Below are positions 11,338 to 23,100 of a stretch of 44,670 nt of DNA, in pieces. Positions within the stretch are counted from its first letter, which is position 1. Each line of letters starts with the position of its first letter. Source of the DNA: Intoshia linei (Eukaryota; Orthonectida; Rhopaluridae). Where the stretch lies: NCBI GenBank assembly GCA_001642005.1, contig LWCA01000173.1:1-44670 (forward strand), read 5' to 3'. A program made the position numbers and the translations under genes. The notes beneath the pieces were generated by a model. That model ran no database searches and was not told where the DNA came from. It saw nothing but the letters and a program-made list of their open reading frames with translations.

Positions 11338-13328
11338 TGAAATGTGTATATAATTGTATAAAAATTTTATTTAGATTAAATCAATATTAAGTTTATTCTT
11401 GAATAAATAAATTTGTCTTTTTATTTACCCATTTTCTCCCAATGCCAATCCCAATGGCCAATGCATTGGTCAAACATAAATAGAATATTAAAATGTGAAA
11501 ATTTAGTATTATTACATTGTAAGCAATATAAATATTAATTAATGACATATTGATCATTGCGTACAAGCTTTTGCAATGTATTTTTCACCACCATGAGGTT
11601 ACTAATTTCGCTATTTACCGTATGATAAATACACACATATAATTACATCATATGCAGCAGTGTTCCCGATAAAAACAGTGTTCGGAGTCCGGATTTTTTT
11701 ACCCTTTTATACTATAGAACGGTGGTTCTCAACCTTTTTCGAATTTTTTTAAATTCCTCCCCATCATTATTTCATTTAATTATTTAATCATTAATGACCA
11801 AATCTTAACATATACTATATCGCAGTGTTAGAGTTATAATGTTCTATTTGCATAAACATAGGTTTGCATAAATCGAATTTAAAATTTAAAAGTACTATAC
11901 AGATTTTTACACATATTTCGTTATTGGAAATGTGCAGACGTGCAATGTACATTTTTTTTTAAAATTGTAGAATCAATATTTACATTTGCAATTTTTATTT
12001 TTGTAACGATAAGGTATTGTACTAAGGAATCTGGAAGATTGTACAATTTAAAGAGTTCGAAGAATTTATTATTTAAATTATCACCTATATATAAAGTTCA
12101 CTTCTCATAGTGATTATATCACTACAATTTTAAACGAAATATTTAAAAAATATTGGTTGATAATATATTAAAAATTATTTTTCACCGAAAATGCGTAGAT
12201 TTCTCGGGTTGAACTTTTGTATTTATATCAACTGGAATAAGCTCTATCAGAATAATTTTTTTTTAATTATTTTCGGACTAATTATTTCACATTTTTTTTT
12301 GTTAATAAAATATTTCGGAAAGAAAATATATGAATACTAAAATGCTTTTTTGATCGTGAAGTCGTCACTTATTCGAATTGAAATTTTTGTGTGTGTTAAC
12401 AGGATAAAATTGTACCATTGTAATTTTTTTTAAATTTTAGGGCTGTTTTCATTAAAAAAAGAAGGGTAATTTGGGGTTTTGGCCCTGAAGATATTTTTTT
12501 TAAATTTAAATTCATGATAATGTTTATGATTTTAAAATCCGTATCAGTGTATATATTTTTTTAAATTCTCCAACTTGTTTGATTTTAAAAAAAATGACAA
12601 TTGGGATTTGTGATCCGTAAAATGTGAAATTGGGAGGTTGGAATTTATCTTATTAAACGTCCCGGAAAAAACTGTAATTGAAATGTTGTCTTTAAAAAAT
12701 TCTTAGAGTGGTAGTTATTTCAATAAAGTGGAACACACACACACAAACAAAAATCGCGTAGCATATTATATAAGTAAGGATAATTTATTTATTAATATTA
12801 TTAATATTGTTAAAATTTTTACACATTTCAATAGACGATCAACGAGCATTAATTAAACGCCTAGCTTACTTTAGATCAATTTATTTTTGCTTGATATTTC
12901 ATTGAATATGATTTATTATTTTAAAATGACATGAAAATATTTATTGACAATATTACAGTAAAATAGTGATTAAAACTTCACATGAGATTATACAAATTAA
13001 ATTATATAAATCTTGATTTAATGTGGTATCAAATCGTCGTTGGATATAGAATTATATCACAAGTCATGGCATGATCATCTTTGATTAATCACTTTCGATA
13101 TGTTATCAATTGAATGTTCGTTTGTAAGTTTTAGTATTGAGAAATAAATATTTTGAATCTTTCGGCGAAAGTAATCATTAGATTTTCTTAAATTGAATTT
13201 TTTTCCAATAAAAATATGTTTCCATCTGATTAAATTCAAAAGATTCCATGGCGCGGATTAGTGAGGTTAGTAAGATTAGTAAAATAAGTAGATTAAATAT
13301 GATTAAATTAGTTGATTAAATGAACATG
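11338..13328. other. Gene-free interval with dispersed repeats
   Basis: About 11660-11760 shows ends of hAT-type MITEs (CAGTGTTCCCGATAAAAACA, GGTGGTTCTCAACCTTTTT). About 11940-12779 is a plus-oriented copy of the 0.85-kb dispersed repeat. 12780-12833 is the 54-bp sequence duplicated at 1-54. 13257-13322, just past the stop of the next gene, holds loose tandem copies of a TTAGTRAGAT-like motif. No coding sequence was found. Confidence 0.55.
11940..12779 (+). mobile_element. 0.85-kb dispersed repeat with CA-rich terminal region, copy
   Basis: This stretch matches 29260-29890 in the same orientation and 17045-18050 in reverse. Shared landmarks are AATATTGGTTGATAATATAT, TTCTCGGGTTGAACTTTTGT, a GTTAACAGGAT segment, a GGGTAATTTGGGGTTTT segment and the end CACACACACAAACAAAAATC followed by TATATAAGTAAGGA. 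The terminus, read inward as TCCTTACTTATATA, is close to the opposite terminus of the 29045 copy (TCCTACATTTATATA), so the family seems to have short terminal inverted repeats. No open frame is conserved between copies, so it is non-autonomous. Confidence 0.7.
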
Positions 13329-16300
13329 TTACATGAACATTAAAGCAAGGACCGTCAAAATAGCTACAAAAGTAGCCTTAATTTGGAAACTTACTGAAAT
13401 ATCTCCGAGGTTGCATTTATCAGTCTCACAACAACTTTCACAATTCTAATATAAATTAAATTTAAACTATTGATTTTTTACATGATTTGCACCGACACCT
13501 TTACAAAACTGTGTATTTTTGTTAGAAGGGTTACAAAGAATCGGGCTACATGTTCTTTTGACTGTTTTATTGGTTTCATCCGAAAAAGTCTAAACATGAC
13601 TATATTTGAAATTAAAATTTAACCATGCAATCTCCCGCGCATCCAGCTAAAGTGAAATTCATATTTCCTGTTGTACAGTTTTCTCCCTTGGCAGCATCAC
13701 AAACATAACAAGATTTCACTCCACACGTCAAGTTAGCAACGCTAGGAATGAAGGTAGCTGCGCATGTATCGCATTTTGGTAGCGGATCAATACAAATTTT
13801 AGTCCCAGCTCCACATTCTATATGGTTTTACAATTTAGACTAAAATAATGTTATTTACTTAAACATGCAGTTTTATCATCCTTCAAAGTATATCCAGTAT
13901 GGCAGTCACTGCATAATACGATATTTGTTACTGTTAGATTACAAGCAATACAATTGCTAATTACAGTATGACAATCTAAACACACTCTAGAAAATCCTTT
14001 TAAAAACTACCTTTGCATATTGGGGGTTTTTCCACAGTGTCCATGTAGGCAGTCGCTTTGCATATTTCGCATGTTGTAGGTGTCAAACAAGTTTTGCAGT
14101 ATTTTCCGCAATCTAAAATTCTTTTGCTAAAAATAAAATGCAATATTACCTTTGCATGACTTGCTAACAGCATCAAACAAAAAATTAGTGTCTTTACACT
14201 CACTACACGTATCGGCAGCGGCGCATTTCTTGCATTTTGGTGGGCAAGCTAGGAATATGTCAAAATATAAATTAGTTAATAATTAATATAAAATATACAC
14301 GAGCACTTATCGGCATTCAAAAAATAGTTACTGCCACATGTTGCACATTTTGTACCGTCCAAACAAGATATGCAGTTGCTATCACATACTAAATATATTA
14401 AAATAAAATTAAATATAATTGATACTTTTGCATTCATTAGCCGCTTTATCGTAAAACATGTTTATATTATGACATTCGCTACAATTGTCTGCAGCAGTAC
14501 AAGCTTTGCAATTAGTTGGACACTCTAAAATTTTTAAACGAATTATAAAAACTGTAAATTAATAAATCCAGAGATACATGCATTTTAAAGAATGTTGTTA
14601 AACTGAATTTTTTCAAATTTCTCTTTTCGTTTTTTTTAGTTAATGATGTCTGCAACTCCAAAAAGTTATTAGAATTGTAATCAAGTTTGGTCAAGTCGGT
14701 TTACTTCATGGTTAAACGCCCAAATTACCCAATGTTTTAAAAATGAAACATGTCTTAAAGTTTTATAAACATAAATTCTGGGATAGTTTTTAAAATCATA
14801 ATCATTATAATTATGATAAATGAAACCTCAAAATGTGCATTTTTATGACCAAAACCCAGATTGCCCTTTTATTAAAAACTTAAAATAGAAGTAAAACATT
14901 AAAAAAATTTACAGTTGATACAGCTATATCCAGCTAACCCATACAAAAAATTCAATCTGACAAAGTTCACCTTCACAGTCAAAAAAGCACTTTAATGTTC
15001 ATTTTTTATCTTTAAAACTATTTTAATAAAAAAATATGAAATGATATGATGCAAAATATTTTTATTTATTGAAAGAAGCTACTGAATATATACTATCAAA
15101 TTAAAAAAGAAAATATATATACTTAAAATTTTATTTTTTATGGGATTTAACCTTTTTATGACAATTTTTAGGATTTTACTGTTTTAACTTTATTTTTAAG
15201 ATTATACACTCATTCTCTCTAATAAATTAATAAAATGGGATCACAAAATTTTTCTCAAAATTCTTTGCACAAATATTAATATAAAATTAAGTGGGAGTAA
15301 TTCACTTTAAATTAAAAAATAATGTTAAATAACCCGTAAATGGTGAAACAAGTTTGGGAACCGCTCCTTTAAAAAATTAATAATAGTGACTACAAATTTT
15401 TAAGATGATTTTATTATTGAATTTATTTTTTAGGTAGAATTAAAAAAGTCCGCCCTCGACAGAGCTAGGTGCTGTTTGTGCGAAGTACCTAAAAGTCAAG
15501 CTAGTTATGTATATTTTAATCAGTAGTTAAAAAATTTTCAATATTACTTGTACATTTGGCTACATCCAAGAAATATGTTTTTGCACACACAGTGCAAGTT
15601 TTATCATCCACACATTCCGTACAATGACTTGAACAACCTAAAAATAATTAAAACCTCAATTAAGATAAAATTCATATACCTAGACAAACTTCGAGTTCGT
15701 GTTTCGGTATGCAATCAATACAGGTCACTACAGCTGGAACACCTGAATCAACGGTACATGTAAGACAATTGTTAGATGTAGCTAAGATAAAATTAAATAT
15801 TAATAAATGATAAACGTAATAATTGTTATAAAGTAATAATTTTACCGGTGCAAAGTTTATTCTGATTCAGACAATTTCCACTGCTACATTTTAAGCAAAC
15901 AGTAGCTGACTCACAGACGTCACAGTTTAGAGGACAGCCTTTAATTAAAAAATTATATTTAAATGTTTGAAGTGAATTTACTGTCGCAAGTGAGAATTGC
16001 AGTAGCAGTGTTTTTAAAATATCCAACATTACATTTTATGCAAATTGTTGAAGTATCACATGTTAGACAGTTGGCAATACAGGCTATAATGTTATATGTA
16101 TTTTTACTTATTATAGTATAATAAATATTAATAAATGTTTAACCTCCACAAGCTCCACTTGTTGGATCAGAATATTTATTCGTCTTACATGTGGTACAAC
16201 TGTTAGGCGCACTACACAAAAGACAATCGGTTGGACAATCTACAAACAATACAATTATATTGAGTAAAAATATATTTTTATATGATTTTTTACCGGTGCA

Positions 16301-19300
16301 AGAATTTGTAGCTCCAGTAACATAATATGTTCCATCATTACATTTTGAACATGTGAGGGCGTCTCCACATGTTGCACATTTTGTCATACAGTCTAAATCA
16401 ACATTTAATATTCAGTATCATGATGAATGATTAAACTTTTCATTCTACGTTTGTATAAAATAAATATATCACCTAGGGCTTGGACTATTTGGTCCACTAT
16501 TTAAATTATCCATTCAGAGATAATTTTTGATTAATAAATGTATGTTTTAATTAAAAAATGGGACCGTGGTAAACCGTAAAATTAAAAAATTAATAAAAGC
16601 CAAAAAATAGATATATTACATTATTTTATTATTTAATCTTTTTATGTATATCGGTATATCGGTAAAAGATTCATTATAGCTCATATCAGATGTTTATCCT
16701 GTTAAAGCGCCTGACGTCAGTTAAATTTTTGTACACCTGTAATTTATTTAATATTCATTTCTTTTTAATTTAAATGTGATCATGTAATTATTTGCTATCA
16801 ATTTCGTATATATTGAAAAAAAATTTAAATATCTCATTATATACTATAATTAAATTAAAAATTAATAAACTAAAATTAATTGAAATAGCTTAGTTGCTAT
16901 GATGTTGTCAATCATTATCTTTTGATAGCGAACTGTAAAATTAAAAAGAGAAGTATCATGTTGATCAGAAAAATTTCAGCTTTTTATTTGTATGGGTCTC
17001 ATGCAGATTCTCGAAAAAAGTTTTCATTTTGTTGTCTAGTGTAATCTGCTACGCGATTTTTGTTTGTGTGTGTGTTTTCCACTTTATTGAACTAACTACC
17101 AGTCTTAAAATTTTATAAAGTCCACATTTCAATTACAGTTTTTTCCGGGACGTATAATAAGATAAATTTCAACCTCCAATTTTACATCTTACAGGTCAAA
17201 CCCTGTTGTCTCTCTTTTTGAAGAGCAAACGAGTTGGAGAATTTAAAAAAATATATCAATTGTCCTTCTTTTTGAAATCAAACGAGTTGGAGAATTTAAA
17301 AAAAGTATAGTTTTTTTCGGGACATATAATAAGATAAATTTCAACCTCCCAATTTCACATCTTACGGGTCAAAAACCCCAGTTGTCCTCTTTTTGAAAAT
17401 CAAATGAGTTGGAGAATTTAAAAAAATATATACGCTCATATGGATTTTCAAATCATATACATTATTATGAATTTAAATTTAAAAAAATTTTATTTTCAGG
17501 GCCAAAACCCCAAATTACCCTTCTTTTTTTAATGAAAATAGCCCTAAAATTTAAAAAAAATTACAGGTGGTACAGTTGTATCCTGTTAACACACACAAAA
17601 ATTTCAATCAGAATAAGTGACGACTTTACTGTCAAAAAAGCATTTTAGTATTCACATATTTTTTTTCCGAAATATTTTATTAAAATAAAAAATGTAAAAT
17701 AATTAAGGGTCCGAAAATTAAAAAAAAAAATTATTCTCATAGAGCTTTATCCAGTTGATATAAATACAAAAGTTCAACCCAAGAAATCCACGCATTCCCG
17801 ATGAAAAATAATTTTTAATTAATATATTATCTATTATTATTATATATTATCAACCAATATTTTTCAAATATTTCGTTTAAAATTGTAGTGATATAATCAC
17901 TATGAGAAGTGAACTTTATATATATATAAGTGATAATTTAAATAATAAATTCTTCTAACTCTTTAAATTGTACAATCTTCCAGATTTCTTCGTACAATAC
18001 CTTATCGTTATAAAAATAAAAATTGCAAATGTAAATATTGATCCTAGAATTTCAAAAAAAATAAGTAAGTAAATAAAAGTAAAAATAATCGGCTCTATTT
18101 TTGCCAACTATGTTCAGAAAAGTTGTTCAAGATTCTAATTTGTATAGTTTTATATAATGACTACATGCAATATTGATTAATTAATTAAAAATATACTGTC
18201 ACATGATCCAGCAGAAGATCCTGCACCCGCAACAAAGAATCGTGCTCCAGTACAGGTATTACAGCCAATAGCGTCAGAACAAGAATCACAATTAGTTATA
18301 CACGCTATAAAATATTTATTTTGATTTAAATATAATTACTTGCACACTTAACAGTGGCAGTATCATCCCAAAAGGTTGGTTTAGTTCCAATAATAATACC
18401 ACACCTTGTGCAAATTTCGGCTGTAGTTATAGTGGCTAAAGTGAGAGCAGCACATGCTAAAATGTGCGGTATAAATATAAATCCAAAAAATAAATACGCA
18501 AGCATAAAATGTTTGTCGCATCGAAATATTTTCCAATGCTTGTAGTGGAACACTGATCACAAATAGCTACATCAGTGGAATAACATACTAAAAACGGTTT
18601 ATCAAAGAAATGTCAATAATCATACACACACAGGCCGACTCAGTTGAATCCCAAATGTAATCCTTACTACAGGTTGTGCAAACAGTTGCAGATGAACAGA
18701 CATCACAATTGGTACCACAAGCTTTAATTAAATATTATATATATTTGATATGCCCACCTTTGCATGTAGTATCCCATACCCATTTAAAGCATTGATTACA
18801 ATTGATTTGATTGGCACCCGTAGAGCAATCAGCACCTACAATGAAATGAATGTGATTTTAATATTAGTAACTTATGCACGTCCATGTATCTCTATCCCAA
18901 ACATAGCCTATTGCACAGGTAGCTCCGCTTACAGTACAACTTACGCTATTAGGCGGGCATGCTAAATTAATATTAAAAAAGTAAATTAATCAAAATAGAT
19001 AAATTACTGTAACAATCGGTGTTGAGCGAAATAAATATTTTAGAAGGGCATCCATTACATTTTTCTGCGTCATCCAGAGGTTGTATGCCACAAATGGTGG
19101 CTATATAGTTATAAATTATAATCAGTAAGTGTACAATGTGACATTACCTTTGCATTTATTTGCAGAGCTGACCGTTGTATCCCAATTGGTTGCAGGACAG
19201 GATTGGCATTCAATTATCGTAGTTATTGAACCAGGAGTAGCACATCCAGAAGCTAAAAATATATAAAATCGATTCACAGAATTTTCTACCGACTGCAACA

Positions 19301-19843
19301 TTATTCACAGTGTCGTAATATATACTTTTTCTTAGTGCAGCATAGCGATTTGTTGTTGCTTGTTTTAGTTCCACATTTACTAACGCATTAATAGCAGTAA
19401 TGTCGTTAGCTGTTATCACTAATGAAACAATTAATAATGCAAAATATATTTAAATTTTTAAAATAAATTATATACTAACCTTCACATCTTGGAACAACAG
19501 TTATTATTTTTACCTGACATGTACAGGTATCAGTGTATGGGTAGGAGACCACCGCGCATGTACTGTCTACAACTGCAGCAGAATTTATCCATTGATAATC
19601 AGCCAATATCCTGTTGACAACATTGATTTTAATGAGACTAGCAGCTGTAATAGGGCGAACACCAATAAAACCTATATTATTAAAAATATTAAATGCATTG
19701 ATGAAATTAATTTTCTAAATATTACTTGTGACTCCATCTGTTAATCCATAGCATTCATTGTTTGACAATGCTCCCGAAGCAGCAATACAACTGATAGCTA
19801 TTAATATAATATAATATAATACAGTTAAATATTTATATGCCAT
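13329..19843 (-). CDS. Modular cysteine-rich surface protein with Ly6 domain and GPI-type tail
   Basis: Twenty-five exons join to 2724 nt (907 aa): 19843-19726, 19671-19480, 19418-19290, 19252-19148, 19100-19008, 18961-18872, 18835-18758, 18721-18626, 18587-18498, 18456-18340, 18304-18197, 16392-16294, 16239-16144, 16083-15982, 15938-15846, 15781-15680, 15637-15548, 14524-14426, 14388-14299, 14248-14150, 14112-14011, 13975-13859, 13817-13624, 13589-13482, 13445-13329. The first 22 introns are all phase 1. Residues 1-24 are a signal peptide. Residues 40-146 are an unrecognised N-terminal domain. Exons 4-22 each encode one module of about 26-39 aa with pattern C-x2-3-C-x2-C...C-x2-C-x4-(Y/F)-x2-D...C. 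Exon 23 adds a last module and opens a Ly6/uPAR three-finger domain (SCYVCD... to SCCETDKCN), followed by a hydrophobic end, ATFVAILTVLALMFM, like a GPI-attachment signal. It should sit on the outer cell surface; the ligand is unknown. Two long introns (1.8 and 1.0 kb) are filled with transposon sequence. Confidence 0.85.
14525..15547. other. Transposon-filled intron 17 of the Ly6-anchored gene
   Basis: This 1023-nt intron is about 20 times longer than its neighbours. About 14890-15190 is a minus-oriented fragment of the 0.85-kb dispersed repeat (AGCTATATCCAGCTAACCCA, TTCAATCTGACAAAGTTCAC). 15360-15505 is a hairpin-ended repeat copy that ends only 43 bp from the exon at 15548. The exons on both sides keep phase 1, so splicing can remove the insertions. 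Confidence 0.75.
15360..15505 (+). repeat. Hairpin-ended dispersed repeat, copy 3
   Basis: It starts GGAACCGCTCCTTTAAAAAA, runs through a TTTTTTAGGTAGAATT segment and ends with the hairpin AGCTAGGTGCTGTTTGTGCG then AAGTACCTAAAAGTCAAGCT, closing in CTAGT. It lies inside intron 17 of the Ly6-anchored gene, opposite to the gene's strand. Confidence 0.6.
16393..18196. other. Transposon-filled intron 11 of the Ly6-anchored gene
   Basis: This 1804-nt intron interrupts the module array between exons 11 and 12. From about 17045 to 18050 it holds a minus-oriented copy of the 0.85-kb dispersed repeat, including a locally duplicated segment near 17240-17420 (AACGAGTTGGAGAATTTAAA repeated). No cysteine-module exon was found in it on the minus strand. 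The flanking exons keep phase 1, which argues that the modules on both sides belong to one gene. Confidence 0.7.
17045..18050 (-). mobile_element. 0.85-kb dispersed repeat, inverted copy
   Basis: Reverse-complement match to 11940-12779: the sequence begins GCTACGCGATTTTTGTTTGT and proceeds through the GTCCACATTTCAATTACAGT, AACCCCAAATTACCCTTCTT, TCCTGTTAACACACACAAAA and CTATGAGAAGTGAACTTTAT landmarks in reversed order. Together with the copy at 11940 it forms a long inverted pair flanking the last 14 exons of the Ly6-anchored gene. Confidence 0.7.
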
Positions 19844-20194
19844 ATAATAGTTAACGAATATAATAGTTTCCCAAATGTATCTATCAAACCCACCAAGCAA
19901 TTAATATTGAAAAAAACTCAATCTAACTTTGACAATTTTTGTAAGCTTCATAGCGCTAACCATAATCACATAAATGGAGACTAATGTTGATGTATATACC
20001 ATTTCACTCCAATATGGTAACAAATTAAAACCCATGTGATAACAATTAAATTCAAAGTGATAACACTTTATCAACATATCTTATACAATATGTATCACAA
20101 TATAAAACATTATTATCATTTTGAATGTTGCTATAATCACATCTATTCTATTTATTATTATTTTGAAAGTGACATTGCAATGCACAGTTCAGGC
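19844..20194 (-). promoter_or_regulatory. Intergenic spacer with spaced GATAAC repeats (candidate promoter)
   Basis: Only 351 bp separate the end of the upstream paralogue from the start codon of the Ly6-anchored gene. On the plus strand TATGGTAACA (20013-20022), TGTGATAACA (20035-20044) and AGTGATAACA (20056-20065) recur at 22 and 21 bp, about two helical turns. The last lies within AGTGATAACACTTTATCA, a near palindrome of TGATAA. These could be paired GATA-factor sites or another operator-like element; function is inference only. No clear TATA box can be singled out in such AT-rich sequence. Confidence 0.35.
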
Positions 20195-23100
20195 TCAATC
20201 TAAAAAATGTAAATGTTTACATTAGCCGCCTTCTTTGGGTTGGTATATTTGAATATAAGTGGTATTTATAATAAATAATTAAAAATAATTACTTTCAAAT
20301 AAGGGTGTTGCAGGTACAGTATTCCAAAAACTACCATAACACGATTCGCATATCGGTTGCTAAATTATATTATACATAATAAAATATATTAAATAATATG
20401 TAATTATTATTTAAAACAACAAAAGTAACCAGCAAGAAAGGTGGACAGTTTTTATTGCAATACAATGTATTAATAGCTTGATATTAGTTAACTGCCCAAA
20501 AAAGCATGGACTTTTGGCATTTAAAATAAATGCAATGCTATTTATCAACCATTTAATGACTATTTTGTTGTAATTTTAAAGGCAATTTTGTGATTCTGTT
20601 GTGATTAATTTTTTATATAATTATGAAGATTTTGCAAACAAAAAAAAGTAAATAGTAAATTGCTTTTAAACGTGAAGGCGTCACTTTGTGAAATTAAAAT
20701 TTTTGTGTATGTTAACTGGAAATAACTGTATTAGTTTTGATATTATTTTAAATTTTAGAATTTTGATTTATCAAAAAAATGAGTAATCTGGTGTTTTGAC
20801 AGTTAAAATGCAAGTTTTTGATCTTTACAATTGTAAAGTTTTTGACGGATTTATGTGATTCAAAATTCTCGGACTTTATTGATTTTATATAGAAGAATAA
20901 TTGTGTTTTTAATCGAGGTCTCAATTTATGATACTGAATTTCTGCATCACTGCCGAAAAACTGTATTATAATTTTGATTTCTTTAAATTCTAGTCTAGTA
21001 TTTTTTTATTGGGTGTCCAATAGACAGTGTCCACTTAAATTCAACCATTTTTATTTTAATCCAACCATTTTTACTGAAAATCAACTTTTACACACCCTTA
21101 AAAGAATAATCCACTTTTACCAACCTTAAAGGGAAAACCCACTTTTACAACCACTTTAGAGAAAATTTCACTTTTACATACCCTTAAGGGAAAAATTCAC
21201 GTTTACCAACCCTTAAGGGATTGATCAACTTATCAAACCCTAAAACGAAAAATCCAACTTTATCAATCCTAAAAGGTTATAACCTTCACTTTATTTTTTC
21301 GGTAAGGGTTGGTAAAACTGAATTTTTCCTTTAAGGTTTGGTAAAACAGGAATTTTCCCTAAAGGGTTGGTAAATTTTTATTTTTAGTAAAAATGGTTGG
21401 ATTTAAGCAAGGACAGTTTAAGTTAAATATAATAACGTTAATAAAAATTTGTGTAATAAGGTTTAAACTGATTTAAATTAAAATCGTTAGATTTTAGTAA
21501 AAATAGTAGCACGACCACAGATATTGAATGTTTTATAAATAAAAGGTATTGTAATGGTAATCGTGTTAATTAAATTAATAAGTTTCAATAATATATTTAT
21601 TAATTGGTATTGGATATATTGCTATTGGTCTCGTTATTTACAAAAAATGGTTCTCAATATAATCAATATTTTATTCTAAAATTCACTGAAATGGAAATTA
21701 TAGAATAACGTTTGTGGTGATCATTGATCAATAATATAAATTTCAACATCATCATTTCGTTAACCAGAAAATAATGAATATTTTTCTGTTGGCTATCGTT
21801 CTGGTGTTTTGAATAATGGCTCAGGTAGATATAATTCAAAAATAACTTACAGTTGTAGGATTTCCACATGTAACTAAATTATAAATTATATTATAATACA
21901 TGGTATATATAAGATATGTCTGGTATGATTACAGACTTGGACAAATTATATGTATTTACTAACTAATTACTAATTAAAAATTAAATTATATTGAAAAAAA
22001 TATTTTTAAATCGTTGTTTCAATTTATATATCAATCATAACTTGTGTAAATTTAGTTAACCGAACAGTTGTAGTTATTTCAGTACATAAGAAAATGATAT
22101 ATTTGTATAGATAAGAAAATTCAAGAGTTATTTATTAAAGTGTTATTAAATTATTACTTTGTGCGCATACAGGAGTAGCAGGAACAGTATTCCAAAACCA
22201 ACCTTCACAATTGGCACAATCATTTTGCGCTGTATTAACTGTACATTCAGCCGCTAAAAATAATATTTAGAAAATTAACTATAAATTGAATTCCCTACAT
22301 GCATTGTATTGAATTACAATAATTTATAATAATATTTAAGGGTATACTGTGCATCTGACAAGTAGTTGACCAATAATGCCCCAGAAATTTACATCCATTG
22401 CATTTTTCCTGGGTGTCGAGTGTTGCAGTATAACAATTAATAACTAAAATTATTTGAAAATGTTAAATAAAATGCCATACATGTGCACGTGCCACTACCG
22501 GCAGGATCCCAATATCGATTTAAACAAGCATTACATAGAGCTGGCGTAGATAAACTAACTATATCATTGCAATCAATAGCTAAATTATTATTGAAATCTG
22601 CTAAAGTGATACATACGTATACATAATGATGCTCCCGCATCCCATACATGACCGCAATGTTTTGCTTTGGTGGCATCCCAAGTGGTAGTAGTGGTACAAT
22701 CAACTAATAAAAATTAATATTTATTTATTATATTCTACTAATGTATTATTGTTTTATATTATATATTATCATACCTGCAGTACAAGTATTATGATTTAAA
22801 AACCATATTCTATTTTCACATGCTTCACACACAGTTTGAGAGTACGCTTCTACAGTTGAAGCTAAAGTGTTTAAGCAGTCATTTCCTGCAGTAGGTGCTA
22901 AATGTATTATTAATTAAAATAAATATAAGATAATGTATATTTTTAAACGTGTACCTGTACAAGCACCACCAGACCAATAATATCCATCACAGACATTACA
23001 TTCATTAATATTTGTTGGTAAAATTGTAGCGTACGTTGCACAGTCGTATGCTAACGTTAAATTGTATAAATATATTAATATAAATAATAAATAACAAAAT

